A stretch of DNA of 64,000 nt. Origin: Agelaius tricolor. Its lineage: Eukaryota > Chordata > Aves > Passeriformes > Icteridae. The stretch is taken from positions 2,170,001-2,234,000 of the forward strand of contig JALJCS010000018.1 in NCBI GenBank assembly GCA_023055355.1, written 5' to 3'. Of this stretch, positions 1 to 10,838 are shown piece by piece (within the stretch, counting starts at the first letter, position 1; the number at the start of each line of letters is the position of its first letter). The translations under genes and the position numbers were made by a program. The notes beneath the pieces were generated by a model. It saw nothing but the letters and a program-made list of their open reading frames with translations. It searched no databases and was not told the origin of the DNA.

Positions 1-110
1 CGGTGGCCGCGCTGCAGCCAAGGTGAAGTGTGCCGTGTGTCCCCGTGCCACTAGATGTCCTTGTGGGAAAGGCCTTGGGCTGCCCGCGGGCACGGGCGGC
101 AGCGCCGGCA
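1..110. other. GC-rich unique leader with clustered CpG
   Basis: A short unique stretch with a run of CpG dinucleotides around positions 80-110, directly before the first minisatellite. No reading frame or known element is recognised. It could be the edge of a CpG-rich segment that continues upstream of the window. Confidence 0.4.
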
Positions 111-742
111 ATGGAGGGGATGAGGGGATGAGGGGATGGAGGGAATGAGGGGATGGAGGGAATGGAGGGGATGGAGGGGATGGAAGGGATGGAGGGGATG
201 GAAGGGATGGAGGGGATGGAGGGGATGAGGGGATGAGGGGATGGAGGGGATGGAGGGGATGAGGGGATGGAGGGATGGAGGGGATGAGGGGATGGAGGGA
301 ATGAGGGGATGGAGGGGATGGAGGGGATGGAGGGGATGGAGGGGATGAGGGGATGGAGGGGATGGAAGGGATGGAGGGGATGGAGGGGATGGAGGGGATG
401 GAGGGGATGGAGGAGATGGAGGGGATGGAGGGGATGGAAGGGATGGAGGGAATGAGGGAATGGAGGGGATGGAAGGGATGGAGGGAATGGAGGGGATGAG
501 GGGATGAGTGGTTGTGGGGATTGAGGGGATGGAGGGGATGGTGGGGATGAAGAAATTGAGGGAATGAGGGAATTGAGGGAATGGAGCGAATGAGGGGATG
601 GAGGGGATGAGGGGATGGAGGGGATGGAGGGAATTGAGGGAATGGAGGGGATGAGGGGATGGAGGGGATGGAGGGAATGAGGGGATGGAGGGGATGGAGG
701 GAATTGAGGGAATGGAGGGAATTGAGGGAATGGAGGGAATAG
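111..742. repeat. G-rich minisatellite, GGGGATGGA-type units
   Basis: About 630 bp of tandem 8-10-bp units, mostly GGGGATGGA, GGGGATGA and GGGAATGGA. Towards the right end GGGAATTGA variants become common. Nearly every unit has a run of three or four G on the plus strand, so that strand has dense G-quadruplex potential. The units are interspersed rather than in a strict higher-order period. The 292-codon minus-strand frame over the array encodes only IPS/HPL-type repeats and is a by-product of the array. Confidence 0.93.
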
Positions 743-1210
743 AGCCTGGGGCACCTCTCCCCTCTCCCCCTTTGTCCCTTTGTTCCCCAGCCCCACTTTG
801 GTTCTCCCCCAGCCAAAGCAGCCACGGGCAGCATCCCTGGATGCAGGGAAAGCCCCAAGGAGCCCCGGGGAGGGCAGCCTGGAATGCTGCAGCCCTGGGT
901 GCTCCTGAGCCAGCCCTTGTCCCTGCCAAGCCCGAGCTTTAGGAAAGCTGTGCAGCTCTGAGGGCAGCTGAGTGCGAGGCCAGGCGGTGCCAGCCTGGGC
1001 AGGGATGGCCTCTCGTGGCTCAGATCCCATTGCAGAGCTCCTGGAGAGCCCCAAAATGTGGGGATCAGCGGGCAGCACCTGAACCCACTGTCCAGAGGCT
1101 TTGGAGCGTTGGATTTGCTGCACATTTTGTTAGGATTTCACTGTGACCATGGTCCTGCTGTGCCACCTCCCTGTCCCTCTGCCCTGCTGCCACTGCAGGT
1201 GGCCCTGCTG
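743..1210. other. Unique sequence, nothing recognised
   Basis: Moderately GC-rich single-copy DNA between two minisatellites. I see no retroelement signature, splice-framed exon or RNA gene. Confidence 0.5.
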
Positions 1211-1765
1211 GAGCAGGACTGTCCCTGTTCCTCTCCCCAGGACTGTCCCTGCTCCCTCCTGTCCCCAGGACTGTCCCTGTTCCCCTCCCAAGACTGTCCC
1301 TGTTCCTCTCCCAGGACTGTCCCTGCTCCCTCCTGTCCCCAGGACTGTCCCTGCTCCTCTCCCAGGACTGTCCCTGCTCCTCTCCCCAGGACTGTCCCTG
1401 CTCCTGTCCCCAGGACTGTCCCTGTTCCCCTCCCCAGGACTGTCCCTGCTCCCTCCTGTCCCCAGGACTGTCCCTGCTCCCTCCTCTCCCCAGGACTGTC
1501 CCTGTTCCCCTCCCCAGGACTGTCCCTGTTCCTCTCCCCAGGACTGTCCCTGCTCCCCTCCCCAGGACTGTCCCTGCTCCTGTCCCCAGGACTGTCCCTG
1601 GCCCCTCTCCCCAGGACTGTCCCTTTTCCTCTCCCAGGACTGTCCCTGCTCCTGTCCCCAGGACTGTCCCTGGCCCCTCTCCCCAGGACTGTCCCTGCTC
1701 CCTCCTCTCCCCAGGACTGTCCCTGCTCCCTCCTCTCCCCAGGACTGTCCCTGCTCCTCTCCTGC
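1211..1765. repeat. Minisatellite, AGGACTGTCCCTG core, about 22 copies
   Basis: Tandem units of roughly 20-31 bp. Each carries the core AGGACTGTCCCTG followed by a C/T-rich spacer (CTCC, CTCCTGTCCCC, TTCCTCTCCCC variants). I count 22 occurrences of GACTGTCC. Purines and pyrimidines are strongly partitioned by strand. Three overlapping open frames of 219-252 codons arise only because the spacers lack stops. The core contains the near-palindrome GGACTGTCC. Confidence 0.93.
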
Positions 1766-2895
1766 TGCATCCTTGGCAGTAGCAGCACTGGAGAAGGACT
1801 GAGCAGCAGAAGGTGAAACTCTGCAGAGAGGAGATTACAGCTCCTGTGTTTTTCCTTTTCTTTCTTTCTTTTTTTTTTTTTTTTTTTTCCTTTCAAAGGA
1901 ATGACTTCGTATTTTTGGAAAGAATAGCTGCTCCAAAAAATCCGGGTACAAACTCTTCCAGACTCCAGCCTGCCTTATCACGAGCTGTGCTGGGGCCCTG
2001 GTGGGAATGCAGGATTTTAACTCTTGGATGCTTTTCCCAGCTTTAATAAATGACCCCCTTCCTCCAAGGGCTCAAATTAATCCTTAGAGACGAAGGCAAA
2101 TCTCAGTGGAAATCTCAGGCAAGCAGGCTCAGCCTGATGGAAAGATGCTGGAGACTGAAGCTGGTGGTGCTGGATGCTGGGAGCGTGTTCCAGCTGTGTC
2201 CCAGCTGTTTTCCAGCCGTTTTCCAGCCGTGTTCCAGCCGTGCCCGAGGTGTGCCTGCCACTCAGGCTGCAGCCTGGCAACCAGCAGCAGCATCTCTGCG
2301 GGAGAAAGTTGCCCAAAATAGGAAGAATGGCAATAAATAATTCCTGGGGCTTGATTTATGGGTGAACCTCCTCATCCCTGGAGGGATCTCCCCGGGCTTT
2401 GGATGTCCCTGGGTAGTCGGGAGTCCTTGGGGGCGGGGAGATGTGGAATTCCAGGTGCTGGAGCTGTGATTGCTGGGAAGAGGGGAGTTAGCAGGGCACT
2501 GATTACAGAGAAACCCGAATGGGAGAGGATGCAAACTCCAGTGTGAAGGGGAACACAGACTGAGCTGTGACACTGGAAATGGATGCAATTCCAGGAACTG
2601 TGACAATGGAAATGGATGCAATTCCTGCAGCCACATTCCCTGGGAGTGAAGCACCGGGAGAGCAGTAGCCTGGGGCAGACAGCACTCAGCATCCCCGGAG
2701 GAGCTGGGAATTGGGAATTGCTGCTGCTGTGTGGGCCCAGAGGAGCTGTGGGAAGAGGCCTCCGTGCCTCCCTGAAGCCCAGGGAGGATGTGGTTCACTG
2801 GATGCCTGCAGGGCTGGGCCCAGAAACCTGGGGAGGTGCCAGAAACCTTCCAGAAAGCTGGAAACAGGGCTGGCAAGGGGAAAAGGACAGGACTC
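1766..2895. other. Unique stretch with poly-T and small local duplications
   Basis: Mostly single-copy DNA. It contains a pyrimidine tract with a long T run at about 1858-1890. It also has a short tandem at 2187-2250 (TTCCAGCCGTG-like 10-11-bp units) and a two-copy repeat at 2568-2632 sharing GGAAATGGATGCAATTCC. The T run could be the minus-strand tail of a retroposed sequence, but no source gene or flanking duplication is evident. Confidence 0.5.
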
Positions 2896-3150
2896 AGAAT
2901 CACAGGGTCCTTAGGGATGGAAAAACCTCCAGGGTCACTGTCCAACCATTCTCCCAGCACTGCCAATGTCCCCGGGTGCCACATCCACGCTTCCAGGGAT
3001 GGGCACTCCACCACTTCCCCGGACAGCCCTTCCTGATATTTCACCCCTATTTCAGCAGAGAAATTTTTCCTGATATCCAGAAAAATATCCTGATATCCTG
3101 AGCCTCCCCTGGTGCAGCTTGAGGCCATTTTCCCTCGTCCTTCTCATCCA
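2896..3150 (-). mobile_element. CR1 LINE fragment, 3' region
   Basis: Reads as the reverse complement of an avian CR1 3' segment. It begins with an AGAATCACAGGGTCCTTAGG-like end and passes through the characteristic GTGCCACATCCACGCTTCC, the 'GGGATGGGCACTCCACCACTTCCC' region and the 'CTCCCCTGGTGCAGCTTGAGG' region. This is the subfamily with the AGTGCCACATCCACAC block. It is truncated at the 5' side, as is usual for CR1, and has no reverse-transcriptase frame left. The left end is the CR1 3' end, so the element is on the minus strand. Confidence 0.85.
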
Positions 3151-3398
3151 TGCAGGGACTTCCTAGTGCTGGGCATGATGGAAGAGTGGGAACAGAGGGG
3201 GGAAAAGGAATAGGACAGCAGGGATGACAGAGCAGGAGTCTGGAGAGGAAACACCTGACAGCAGATCCTGTGCCTGGCTGGTTTTGGGGAACCCCTGCAG
3301 CCACAGCACACTGGGCTCACCTGGAGAGGTGGGATGGGATTTGGGAACAGCCCTTGGAGCTGCTCCTGTATGGCTCTGGGAGGGGACAGGGAGCCCAG
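3151..3398. other. Unique spacer
   Basis: Single-copy DNA between a CR1 fragment and a minisatellite. No gene or element is recognised. Confidence 0.45.
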
Positions 3399-3965
3399 CA
3401 TGGAGTCAGGGTCCTGGCATGGAGTGGAGGTCCCTGGCATGGACCAGGGGCCTCTGGCATGGAGCAGGAATCCCTGGCACGGATCAGGGGTCCCTGGCAC
3501 GGATCAGGGGTCCCTGGCATGGAGTGGAGATCCCTGGCACAGAATGGGGTCCCTGGCATGGATCAGGGGTCCCTGGCACGGATCAGAGGTCCCTGGCACG
3601 GATCAGGGGTCCCTGGCATGGATCAGAGGTCCCTGGAATGGATCAGGGGTCCCTGGAATGGATCAGAGGTCCCTGGCACGGATCAGGGGTCCCTGGCAGA
3701 GAATGGGGGTCCCTGGAATGGATCAGGGGTCCCTGGCATGGATCAGAGGTCCCTGGAATGGATCAGAGGTCCCTGGCACAGATCAGAGGTCCCTGGAATG
3801 GATCAGAGGTCCCTGGCACAGATCAGAGGTCCCTGGCATGGATCAGGGGTCCCTGGCACGGATCAGGGGTCCCTGGCACAGATCAGAGATCCCTGGAATG
3901 GATCAGGGGTCCCTGGCACGGATCAGGGGTCCCTGGCACAGATCAGAAGTCCCTGGCACACAGAT
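3399..3965. repeat. 20-bp minisatellite, about 28 copies
   Basis: Very regular tandem array of the 20-mer GATCAGGGGTCCCTGGCATG and close variants (GATCAGAGGTCCCTGGAATG, GATCAGAGGTCCCTGGCACA). Twenty is not a multiple of three, so three units read as a 20-residue repeat in every frame. This explains the overlapping open frames of 221-281 codons here. Variant units alternate, which points to block duplication of several monomers. Confidence 0.95.
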
Positions 3966-4395
3966 CTGGTGCTTGCTCAGTCTCAGCCCACCCTGCTGAC
4001 AGTGGGACCCTGCTGAAGGATGTGGCCAGGACATCAGGGACACAGCAAAGGCAGGGGACACCGGTCTGATGGCACAGGGGACAGCCTGGTGTTGTTAACC
4101 TGTGCTGTGCCACACCATCACCTCCACCCCATCACCCTGGCACGGGCTGTGCCAGCAGGGGGAGGGTCCATTGCCTCCACTGCCCACCCATTCCTGAGCT
4201 CTTTCCTTGGCTCAGGTGGTTTTTCCTCAAGGTCAGGCCCACCCTGTGAGAGCCCAGCACTGCCTTTGATTCCTGCTGAGCTTTGAAAGAGTCTCTGGGC
4301 TGGCCTTCCCAAACTCTTCCTCCCGGGACTGTCCCTATGTGAACACCCAGAGGATGCTGAGGGACCAGATTTCCCTCTGGTGAGGGAGCTGCTGA
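3966..4395. other. Unique sequence, nothing recognised
   Basis: Single-copy DNA separating two tandem arrays. There is no coding signal and no retroelement signature that I can support. Confidence 0.45.
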
Positions 4396-4541
4396 TGCTA
4401 GGGATGCCCAGGGATGCCCAGGGGTGCCCAGGGATGCACAGGAGTGCTCAGGGATGCCCAGGGGTGCTCAGGGATGCACAGGGATGCTCAGGGATGCTCA
4501 GGGATGCCCAAGGATGCACAGGGGTGCCCAGGGGTGCCCAG
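4396..4541. repeat. 10-bp minisatellite, GGGATGCCCA units
   Basis: About 14 tandem decamers such as GGGATGCCCA, GGGATGCTCA, GGGGTGCCCA and GGGATGCACA. The array sits only about 90 bp from the next, unrelated array, so the tandem tracts cluster here. Confidence 0.9.
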
Positions 4542-4631
4542 CAGCTCCGACCTTGCTGAAGTGGCACCAGCCAAGCCATCCCCATATCCCATTGCTCTGG
4601 GAATGGGGGATCCTGACCCAGGGGCACCAGG

Positions 4632-5131
4632 ACAGTGAGGATGTGTGGAGCAGGGCAGTGAGGGTGTGTGGGGTACTGAGGATGTGTGGGGCAGTGAGGA
4701 TGTGTGGGGCAGGGCACTGAGGATGTGTGGGACAGTGAGGATGTGTGGGGCAGTGAGGATGTGTGGGGCAATGGGGATGTGTGGGGCAGGGCAGTGAGGG
4801 TGTGTGGGGTACTGAGGATGTGTGGGGCAGTGAGGATGTGTGGGGCGGGGCAGTGAGGATGTGTAGGGCAATGGGGATGTGTGGGGCAGGGCACTGAGGG
4901 TGTGTGGGGTACTGAGGGTGTGTGGGGCAGGGCAGTGAGGATGTGTGGGGCAGTGAGGGTGTGTGGGGCACTGAGGGTGTGTGGGGCAGTGAGGATGTGT
5001 GGGGTACTGAGGATGTGTGGGACAGTGAGGATGTGTGGGGCAGGGCACTGAGGATGTGTGGGGCAATGGGGATGTGTGGGGCAGGGCACTGAGGGTGTGT
5101 GGGGTACTGAGGGTGTGTGGGGCAGTGAGGA
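4632..5131. repeat. Minisatellite, GTGAGGATGTGTGGGGCA units of 18-23 bp
   Basis: Tandem units built from AGTGAGGATGTGTGGGGC with insertions (GGGCA) and variants (CTGAGGGTGTGTGGGGTA, CAATGGGGATGTGTGGGG). A higher-order pattern of several units repeats through the array. The plus strand is G/T-rich. Minus-strand frames read PHILTAP/PHTLSTP repeats and are array by-products. Confidence 0.93.
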
Positions 5132-5765
5132 GCAGAGGATTTGATGGCTCAGGAACAGAGAGGTGCTGCTGCCAGCTCATTAGAGCAGAGCAGAGCCCGT
5201 GTTCCTGGAGCCCTGAGCTCCCTCTCCTGCTCCTGTAATTGGGAGATTTGCTTGCCAGGAGCCCTCCAGGGATGGGGCTGCAGGGATAGCAGGGGTTTAC
5301 CAGCAGTGATGTGCTTGCTGTGCCCACCCCCTCCGAGGCTGCATTTCCCAGATCTTTGGGTGGCTGCAGTGAGCAGCAATCCCAGCTCAAGCCTTGCTGC
5401 AGAAATAATGGGATCCCAGGGGGCTTCCCGTGACAGAAACCTGGAGCAGAGCAGGATGAGGAGTAGAAAGGTCCCATTTTGACACATCCCCAGCATGTCC
5501 TGGGCATGGTGGGATGCAGGAGCTGCCCTGCAGGCTCAGAATGCAGCACAGGGAGGCTGCAGCAGCCCTGCAATCCCACAGGGACAAGGCTGGACAGATG
5601 TGTTTGGGGACAGCTTACAAGATTGCCAGCCCTTGTAAGCAAAGTATTTAGAGAGGGATTAACAGCAATAAGGACACGGCGAGGAATCAGCGGCAGACAG
5701 GAGCAGGCAGATGGGTGACCCCACAGGGACACTGCCCTGCACGTGGCCTCATTAGTGCCAACAGT
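5132..5765. other. Unique spacer between two minisatellites
   Basis: Single-copy DNA. It stays open on the minus strand and so bridges the neighbouring arrays into a 674-codon frame (4488-6512). The spacer's own translation shows no domain I recognise, and I see no splice-site-bounded exon. I treat it as non-coding. Confidence 0.5.
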
Positions 5766-6652
5766 GCTGGGGACACCAGGGGTGTCCAGGGCATCAGGGA
5801 TGCCAGGGATGTGCAGGGCCTGAGGGACACCAGGAGTGTCTGGGGCCTGAGGGACATCAGGAATGTCTGGGGCCTGAGGGACATCAGGAATGTCCAGTGA
5901 CCTGGGGGCACCAGGAATGTCCAGGGCCCGAGGGACATGAGGAGTGTCCAGGGCCTGAGGGACACCAGGAGTGTCTGGGGCCTGAGGGACATCAGGAATG
6001 TCCAGTGACCTGGGGGCACCAGGAATGTCCAGGGCCCGAGGGACATGAGGAATGTCCAGGCCCTGAGGGACACCAGGAGTGTCTGGGGCCTGAGGGACAT
6101 CAGGAATGTCTGGGGCCTGAGGGACATCAGGAATGTCCAGTGACCTGGGGGCACCAGGAATGTCCAGGGCCCGAGGGACATGAGGAGTGTCCAGGCCCTG
6201 AGGGACACCAGGAGTGTCTGGGGCCTGAGGGACATCAGGAATGTCCAGTGCCCTGGGGGCACCAGGAATGTCCAGGGCCCGAGGGACATGAGGAGTGTCC
6301 AGGCCCTGAGGGACACCAGGAATATCCAGGTCCTCAGGGACACCAGGAATATCCAGGTCCTCAGGGACACCAGGCATGTCCAGGGCCTCAGGGATACCAG
6401 GAGTGTCCAGGGCCTCAGGGACACCAGGAATGTCCAGGCCCTGAGGGACACCAGGCATGTCCAGGGCCTCAGGGACACCAGGAATATCCAGGGCCTGAGG
6501 GACACCAGGCATGTCCAGGACCTCAGGACACCAGGAATATCCAGGGCCTGAGGGACACCAGGAATATCCAGGGCCTGAGGGACATCAGGAATATCCAGGG
6601 CCTGAGGGACATCAGGAATATTCAGGGCCTGAGGGACACCAGGAGTGTCCAG
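5766..6652. repeat. 27-bp minisatellite with higher-order structure, about 33 copies
   Basis: Tandem 27-mers with the core GGACACCAGGAATGTCCAG followed by GGCCTGAG. The left two thirds show a higher-order repeat of four or five distinct 27-mers (108 or 135 bp). It is visible in translation as GHQECPVTW, GHQECPGPE, GHEECPGPE and GHQECLGPE blocks. The right third uses a different mix with AATATCCAGG. Because 27 is a multiple of three, frames stay open on both strands (252 codons plus; 329 and 674 codons minus). Confidence 0.95.
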
Positions 6653-7774
6653 TGAGGAGGGAGCTGTTATCTCCAAACCTCTGCTCGGTCACACAGGAGG
6701 TGAGGGTGGGCCCCTCTCTGCTGAGCAGGATTTGCAGCCACCTCTGGACCCCTGGGAGCTCCAGCTGGACAGGGAGGTCCTCTGGACCCGCAAACCAAAT
6801 CCAGAGGGGTTTTCCCTCCTCCTCCTCACTTGTGCCAGGTGTCTCAGCTGGGTGTTTAACTGAGGACAGGCCTTGCCTGGAGACCCCATGTGGGACAGAT
6901 TTGAGCCTCAGCCAGGACCCCTCTTTCCTCAGGCAGCTCCCCATGTCAGCAAAAACAAGATTTCATCTCCTTTTCCCACTTTGCTGACCCTGCTGGGGAT
7001 TCAGTGACACCCTGAGCCCCTGCAGTACTGTGGAGGAGGATCAGTTCTCCTCAGAGCTTACGGCAGCAGCTCCAGCACCCACATGAAGCTTTCCAGGGAT
7101 TTTGTTTGCAGCCACATGAGCTGCAAACCAGTGGTGGGGTTATCATCTCCTGGTGCTGCTGGAGATCCCCATGCTTTGTGGAACAGCCACATCCCAAACC
7201 AATTCTGGCTCTGCTGCTGGAAGCACAGAGCAATTCACAAGGTAACCCACGTGCAGAGCCAAGGATGAAGTGTTACATCCTGAGTATGAGCAGGGAAATT
7301 ACCAGTGGCACCTCTGTCAATGCCACTGAATCCCTCTGAAATGAATTCTTGGGGAGGAATGAGCCTGTTGGAGGAGGGGATTTGTGAACACCGTGGCTTT
7401 GCTTTTCCTCGCTGTGAGCAGGGCCGGCACAGCCTGAGCTCGCTGCAAGGTCAGAACAATCCACGGGGCTCTCCGGCAAGTTCTTCCTGCTGTGTCTGCC
7501 CTCTCTGCTCACAGAACTGGGGCCAGGCTGTTCCTGGGCAGCCAGGAGGAGGTGACAGTGGGGTCACTGTGCTTCCTGCAGGGCACGAGTTAATCCGTCC
7601 CACCAGGCCTGCGCTGGGATGGGTCAAAGCTTCCCGGCAGGAACGGGCTGATCCCCAGAAAGGAGCTGGGATCAAGGCCAGGGCAGGGCCTGAGTGAGGA
7701 GGAGCTGTTTGCACAGCCTGGAGGAGGATGAGAGAAGGCAGTGAATGTTCACACCACAGCACAAGAACCAGGGG
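6653..7774. other. Unique sequence, nothing recognised
   Basis: About 1.1 kb of single-copy DNA without tandem structure or recognisable retroelement sequence. The short open frames here have no domain I can name. Confidence 0.45.
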
Positions 7775-8050
7775 GTCTTGGAATCCCGGAATCGTTTGGA
7801 TTGGGAAGAATCTTGAAGCTGATCCCATCCCATCCCATCCCATCCCACCCCGCCCCACCCCTGCCATGGCAGGGACACCTCCCACTGTCCCAGGTGCTCC
7901 AAGCCCCAATGTTCAACTTGCCTCAGACACTGCCAGGGATGCAGGGGCAGCCCCAGCTGCTCTGGGCACCCTGTGCCAGGGCCTGCCCACCCTGCCAGGG
8001 AACAATTCCTCATTCCCAATATCCCACGTGTGGCAGTGCCAGAGGAACAG
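7775..8050 (-). mobile_element. CR1 LINE fragment with CATCC microsatellite
   Basis: Minus-strand CR1 3' end. It starts near GGAATCCCGGAATCGTTTGG and includes the marker blocks TGCCATGGCAGGGACACC and CAGCTGCTCTGGGCACCCTG. At 7822-7850 the CR1 'CTCATCCCATTCC' position has expanded to four or five tandem CATCC units. Truncated, with no coding capacity. Confidence 0.9.
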
Positions 8051-9319
8051 AAACCTCTGCCCTGTGCCTGCAGGGTAACACCACAGTGGGTAATGGGGGA
8101 TTCCTCATTGTTATTACAACACTAATTAATCACTGGCCCTGATGGTTTTCCTATGGTTTTCCTTTGCTCTTGAGCACTGCCACCAACAGGGAGTCTGTTG
8201 TCCATGGGGCCACCTCTGCAGGAAATGTTGTTTCCATCCTGGACAGTGCTTGGTCATCACCCAGAGACCCCAGGATGGGAGCAGGAGGGGCTCTGCCCCT
8301 TGCATCCCACCCTTCCTGAGTGCTCTGGCTTTTGGGAGGGCTCAGAGCAGCTCCAGGGTGCCTTCAGAGGGGTTTCCATGTGACAACTGAAAAGGGGCTG
8401 GGTGACAGCGCTGGAGATCCACTGTGGCCACCACCACCCACAAATTTGTGCTGCTTTGGAGGATTCCCCATAATTTTGTGCTCCAGGGCTTCCCCTCTCC
8501 AGCAGCTGCTTCCCTGTGGATTTTCCAGGGCCAAGTGACCTGGAGAGGGGCAGGAGCACAGAAAGGAAAACCTTTCAGCTGGCTCTTTATTCCCAGAACT
8601 TTTCACCCTGTGCAGCTGTGGAACTGAAACGAGATTTTTCTCAGGTGAATAAAAATATCTCGAGGCTTTAATGAGAACATTAAACTCAGTTTCATCTGCT
8701 CCGACTGGGGCCACGAGGTCCCGGAGTAGAACAAACGTCTTTGGTCCAATTAGTGGGGAAAAAAGCCTTTTCCCTGACAGGTTGTTCTTGGAATTCCCTT
8801 CATTGTGTCATGTCAAGCAGGGACACTTTGTTGTGCATGGAGCAATTTCCAGCTCTCAGGGACATCTGGGATAATCCTCTGAGGTTGGGATGATCCTTTG
8901 TGCCACCATCTTTGTCATGGATACCTCAGAGCAAGCATGGAAATACAGGATTCACGCTTTCCAGGGATAAAATGTTGCTGTTTCCATGTGAGTTCAGGTG
9001 GCCAGGGCCAAGATCTGCTCCATCTCCCACAGTTTCCAGCTATTTCTCCATAATTTCTGCCTTTGTGGCTCTTTCAATGGGGATTTTAGGACTCTCAGCA
9101 AGTTCTGAAGGTCAGGGAGCACCAAGCAACTCCAAAGCCACTGAGTGGATGAGAGATTCACCTGGATAAACACGCCTGGAGAACAAAAAAGTGGATTTCT
9201 GCTCTGGATTTTAATTTAGTGCTCAGCTCTGGCTGGGCCTGATCCATCAGGATCCCCTCCCTTCAACTGGGCACACTAGGATGTGCTCCCTTCCCACATT
9301 TCTGGAGCCTTCCCTGCCT
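8051..9319. other. Unique sequence; possible conserved non-coding patch at 8570-8720
   Basis: Mostly single-copy DNA. The part around 8570-8720 is more AT-rich, contains homeodomain-like TTAAT cores and lacks repeat signatures. It has the look of conserved non-coding DNA, but that is a guess without alignment. Confidence 0.3.
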
Positions 9320-9447
9320 TTGGTGAGCAGGTTCATCTCATGGAACTGCTGAGAGTGGAAAAGACCTTCAGGATCACCAAGGACAAGAGTTCACCACTAA
9401 ACCAAGTCCTCAAGAGCCACAGCCACACGTTTGTTGAGCAATTCCAG
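9320..9447 (-). mobile_element. CR1 fragment adjoining and seeding the 9.4-kb satellite
   Basis: Minus-strand CR1 sequence of the 'GTGGAAAAGACCTTCAGGATCACC ... CCACTAAACCAAGTCCTCA ... GAGCCACAGCCACACG' type, running without a break into the tandem array to the right. The next CR1 segment expected in this orientation (GACTCCACCACTTCCCTGGG and onward) is the segment that forms the monomers of the array. Confidence 0.8.
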
Positions 9448-10838
9448 GGATGAGGCCTCCAGCAGGTCCCTGGGCAGGTTCTCCCAGGAATCACCTTTGG
9501 AGGGGTGATTTTCTGGGAATAATGACTCCAGCAGTTCCCTGGGCAGGTTCTCCACAGGAATCACCCTTTGGAGGGGTGGTTTTCTGGGAATGGGCAGGTT
9601 CTCCACAGGAACCACCTTTGGAAGGATGGTTTTCTGGGAATTGTGTCTCCAGCAGTTCCCTGGGCAGGTTCTCCACAGGAATCACCTTTGGAGGGGTGGT
9701 TTTCTGGGAATGGGCAGGTTCTCCACGGGAATCACCTTTGGAGGGGTGGTTTTTCTGGGAATGGGCAGGTTCTCCACAGGAATCACCTTTGGAGGGGTGT
9801 TTTTCTGGGAATGGGCAGGTTCTCCCAGGAATCACCTTTGGAGGGGTGTTTTTCTGGGAATGGGCAGGTTCTCCACAGGAACCACCTTTGGAAGGATGTT
9901 TTTCTGGGAATGGTGTCTCCAGTAGTTCCCTGGGCAGGTTCTCCACAGGAATCACCCTTTGGAGAGGTGGTTTTCTGGGAATAATGACTCCAGTAGTTCC
10001 CTGGGCAAGTTTTCCACAGGAATCACCTTTGGAAGGATGGTTTTCTGGGAATTGTGTCTCCAGCAGTTCCCTGGGCAGGTTTTCCACAGGAATCACCCTT
10101 TGGAGGGGTGTTTTTCTGGGAATGGGCAGGTTCTCCACAGGAACCACCTTTGGAAGGATGGTTTTCTGGGAATGGTGTCTCCAGTAGTTCCCTGGGCAGG
10201 TTCTCCACAGGAATCACCCTTTGGAGAGGTGGTTTTCTGGGAATAATGACTCCAGTAGTTCCCTGGGCAAGTTTTCCACAGGAATCACCTTTGGAAGGAT
10301 GGTTTTCTGGGAATTGTGTCTCCAGCAGTTCCCTGGGCAGGTTTTCCACAGGAATCACCCTTTGGAGGGGTGTTTTTCTGGGAATGGGCAGGTTCTCCAC
10401 AGGAACCACCTTTGGAAGGATGGTTTTCTGGGAATGGTGTCTCCAGTAGTTCCCTGGGCAGGTTCTCCACAGGAATCACCCTTTGGAGAGGTGGTTTTCT
10501 GGGAATAATGACTCCAGTAGTTCCCTGGGCAAGTTTTCCACAGGAATCACCTTTGGAAGGATGGTTTTCTGGGAATTGTGTCTCCAGCAGTTCCCTGGGC
10601 AGGTTTTCCACAGGAATCACCTTTGGAGGGGTGTTTTTCTGGGAATGGGCAGGTTCTCCACAGGAATCACCTTTGGAGGGGTGTTTTTCTGGGAATGGGC
10701 AGGTTCTCCCAGGAATCACCTTTGGAGGGGTGTTTTTCTGGGAATGGGCAGGTTCTCCACAGGAATCACCTTTGGAGGGGTGGTTTTTCTGGGAATGGGC
10801 AGGTTTTCCCAGGAATCACCTTTGGAAGGATGGTTTTC
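9448..10838. repeat. CR1-derived satellite, ~72-bp monomers in a 262-bp higher-order unit
   Basis: The monomer reads GACTCCAGCAGTTCCCTGGG, then CAGGTTCTCCACAGGAATCA, then CCCTTTGGAGAGGTGGTTTT, then CTGGGAATAAT. It aligns by eye with the CR1 segment 'GACTCCACCACTTCCCTGGG ... CAGCCTGTTCCA ... CCCTTTCGGTGAAGAAATTTTT ... CCTAATAT'. Full monomers alternate with 46-60-bp short forms lacking the GACTCCAGCAGTTCCCTGGG half. A higher-order unit of 262 bp is repeated in register from 9959, 10221 and 10483. Short-form clusters occupy both ends. Frames open on both strands (245 codons plus, 218 codons minus) are by-products. Confidence 0.88.

Noticed and set aside
111..742. Telomeric repeat or interstitial telomere
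   Set aside because: Units are GGGGATGGA-type, not TTAGGG.
1858..1890. Poly-T as the tail of a processed pseudogene on the minus strand
   Set aside because: No recognisable coding similarity and no flanking duplication were found next to it.
1138..1896. Overlapping 252-codon frames on both strands
   Set aside because: Entirely produced by the AGGACTGTCCCTG minisatellite. Overlapping openness on both strands is typical of arrays, not genes.
4488..6512. 674-codon minus-strand open frame as a gene
   Set aside because: It is open because both arrays lack stops in that frame. The unique spacer's translation shows no recognisable domain.
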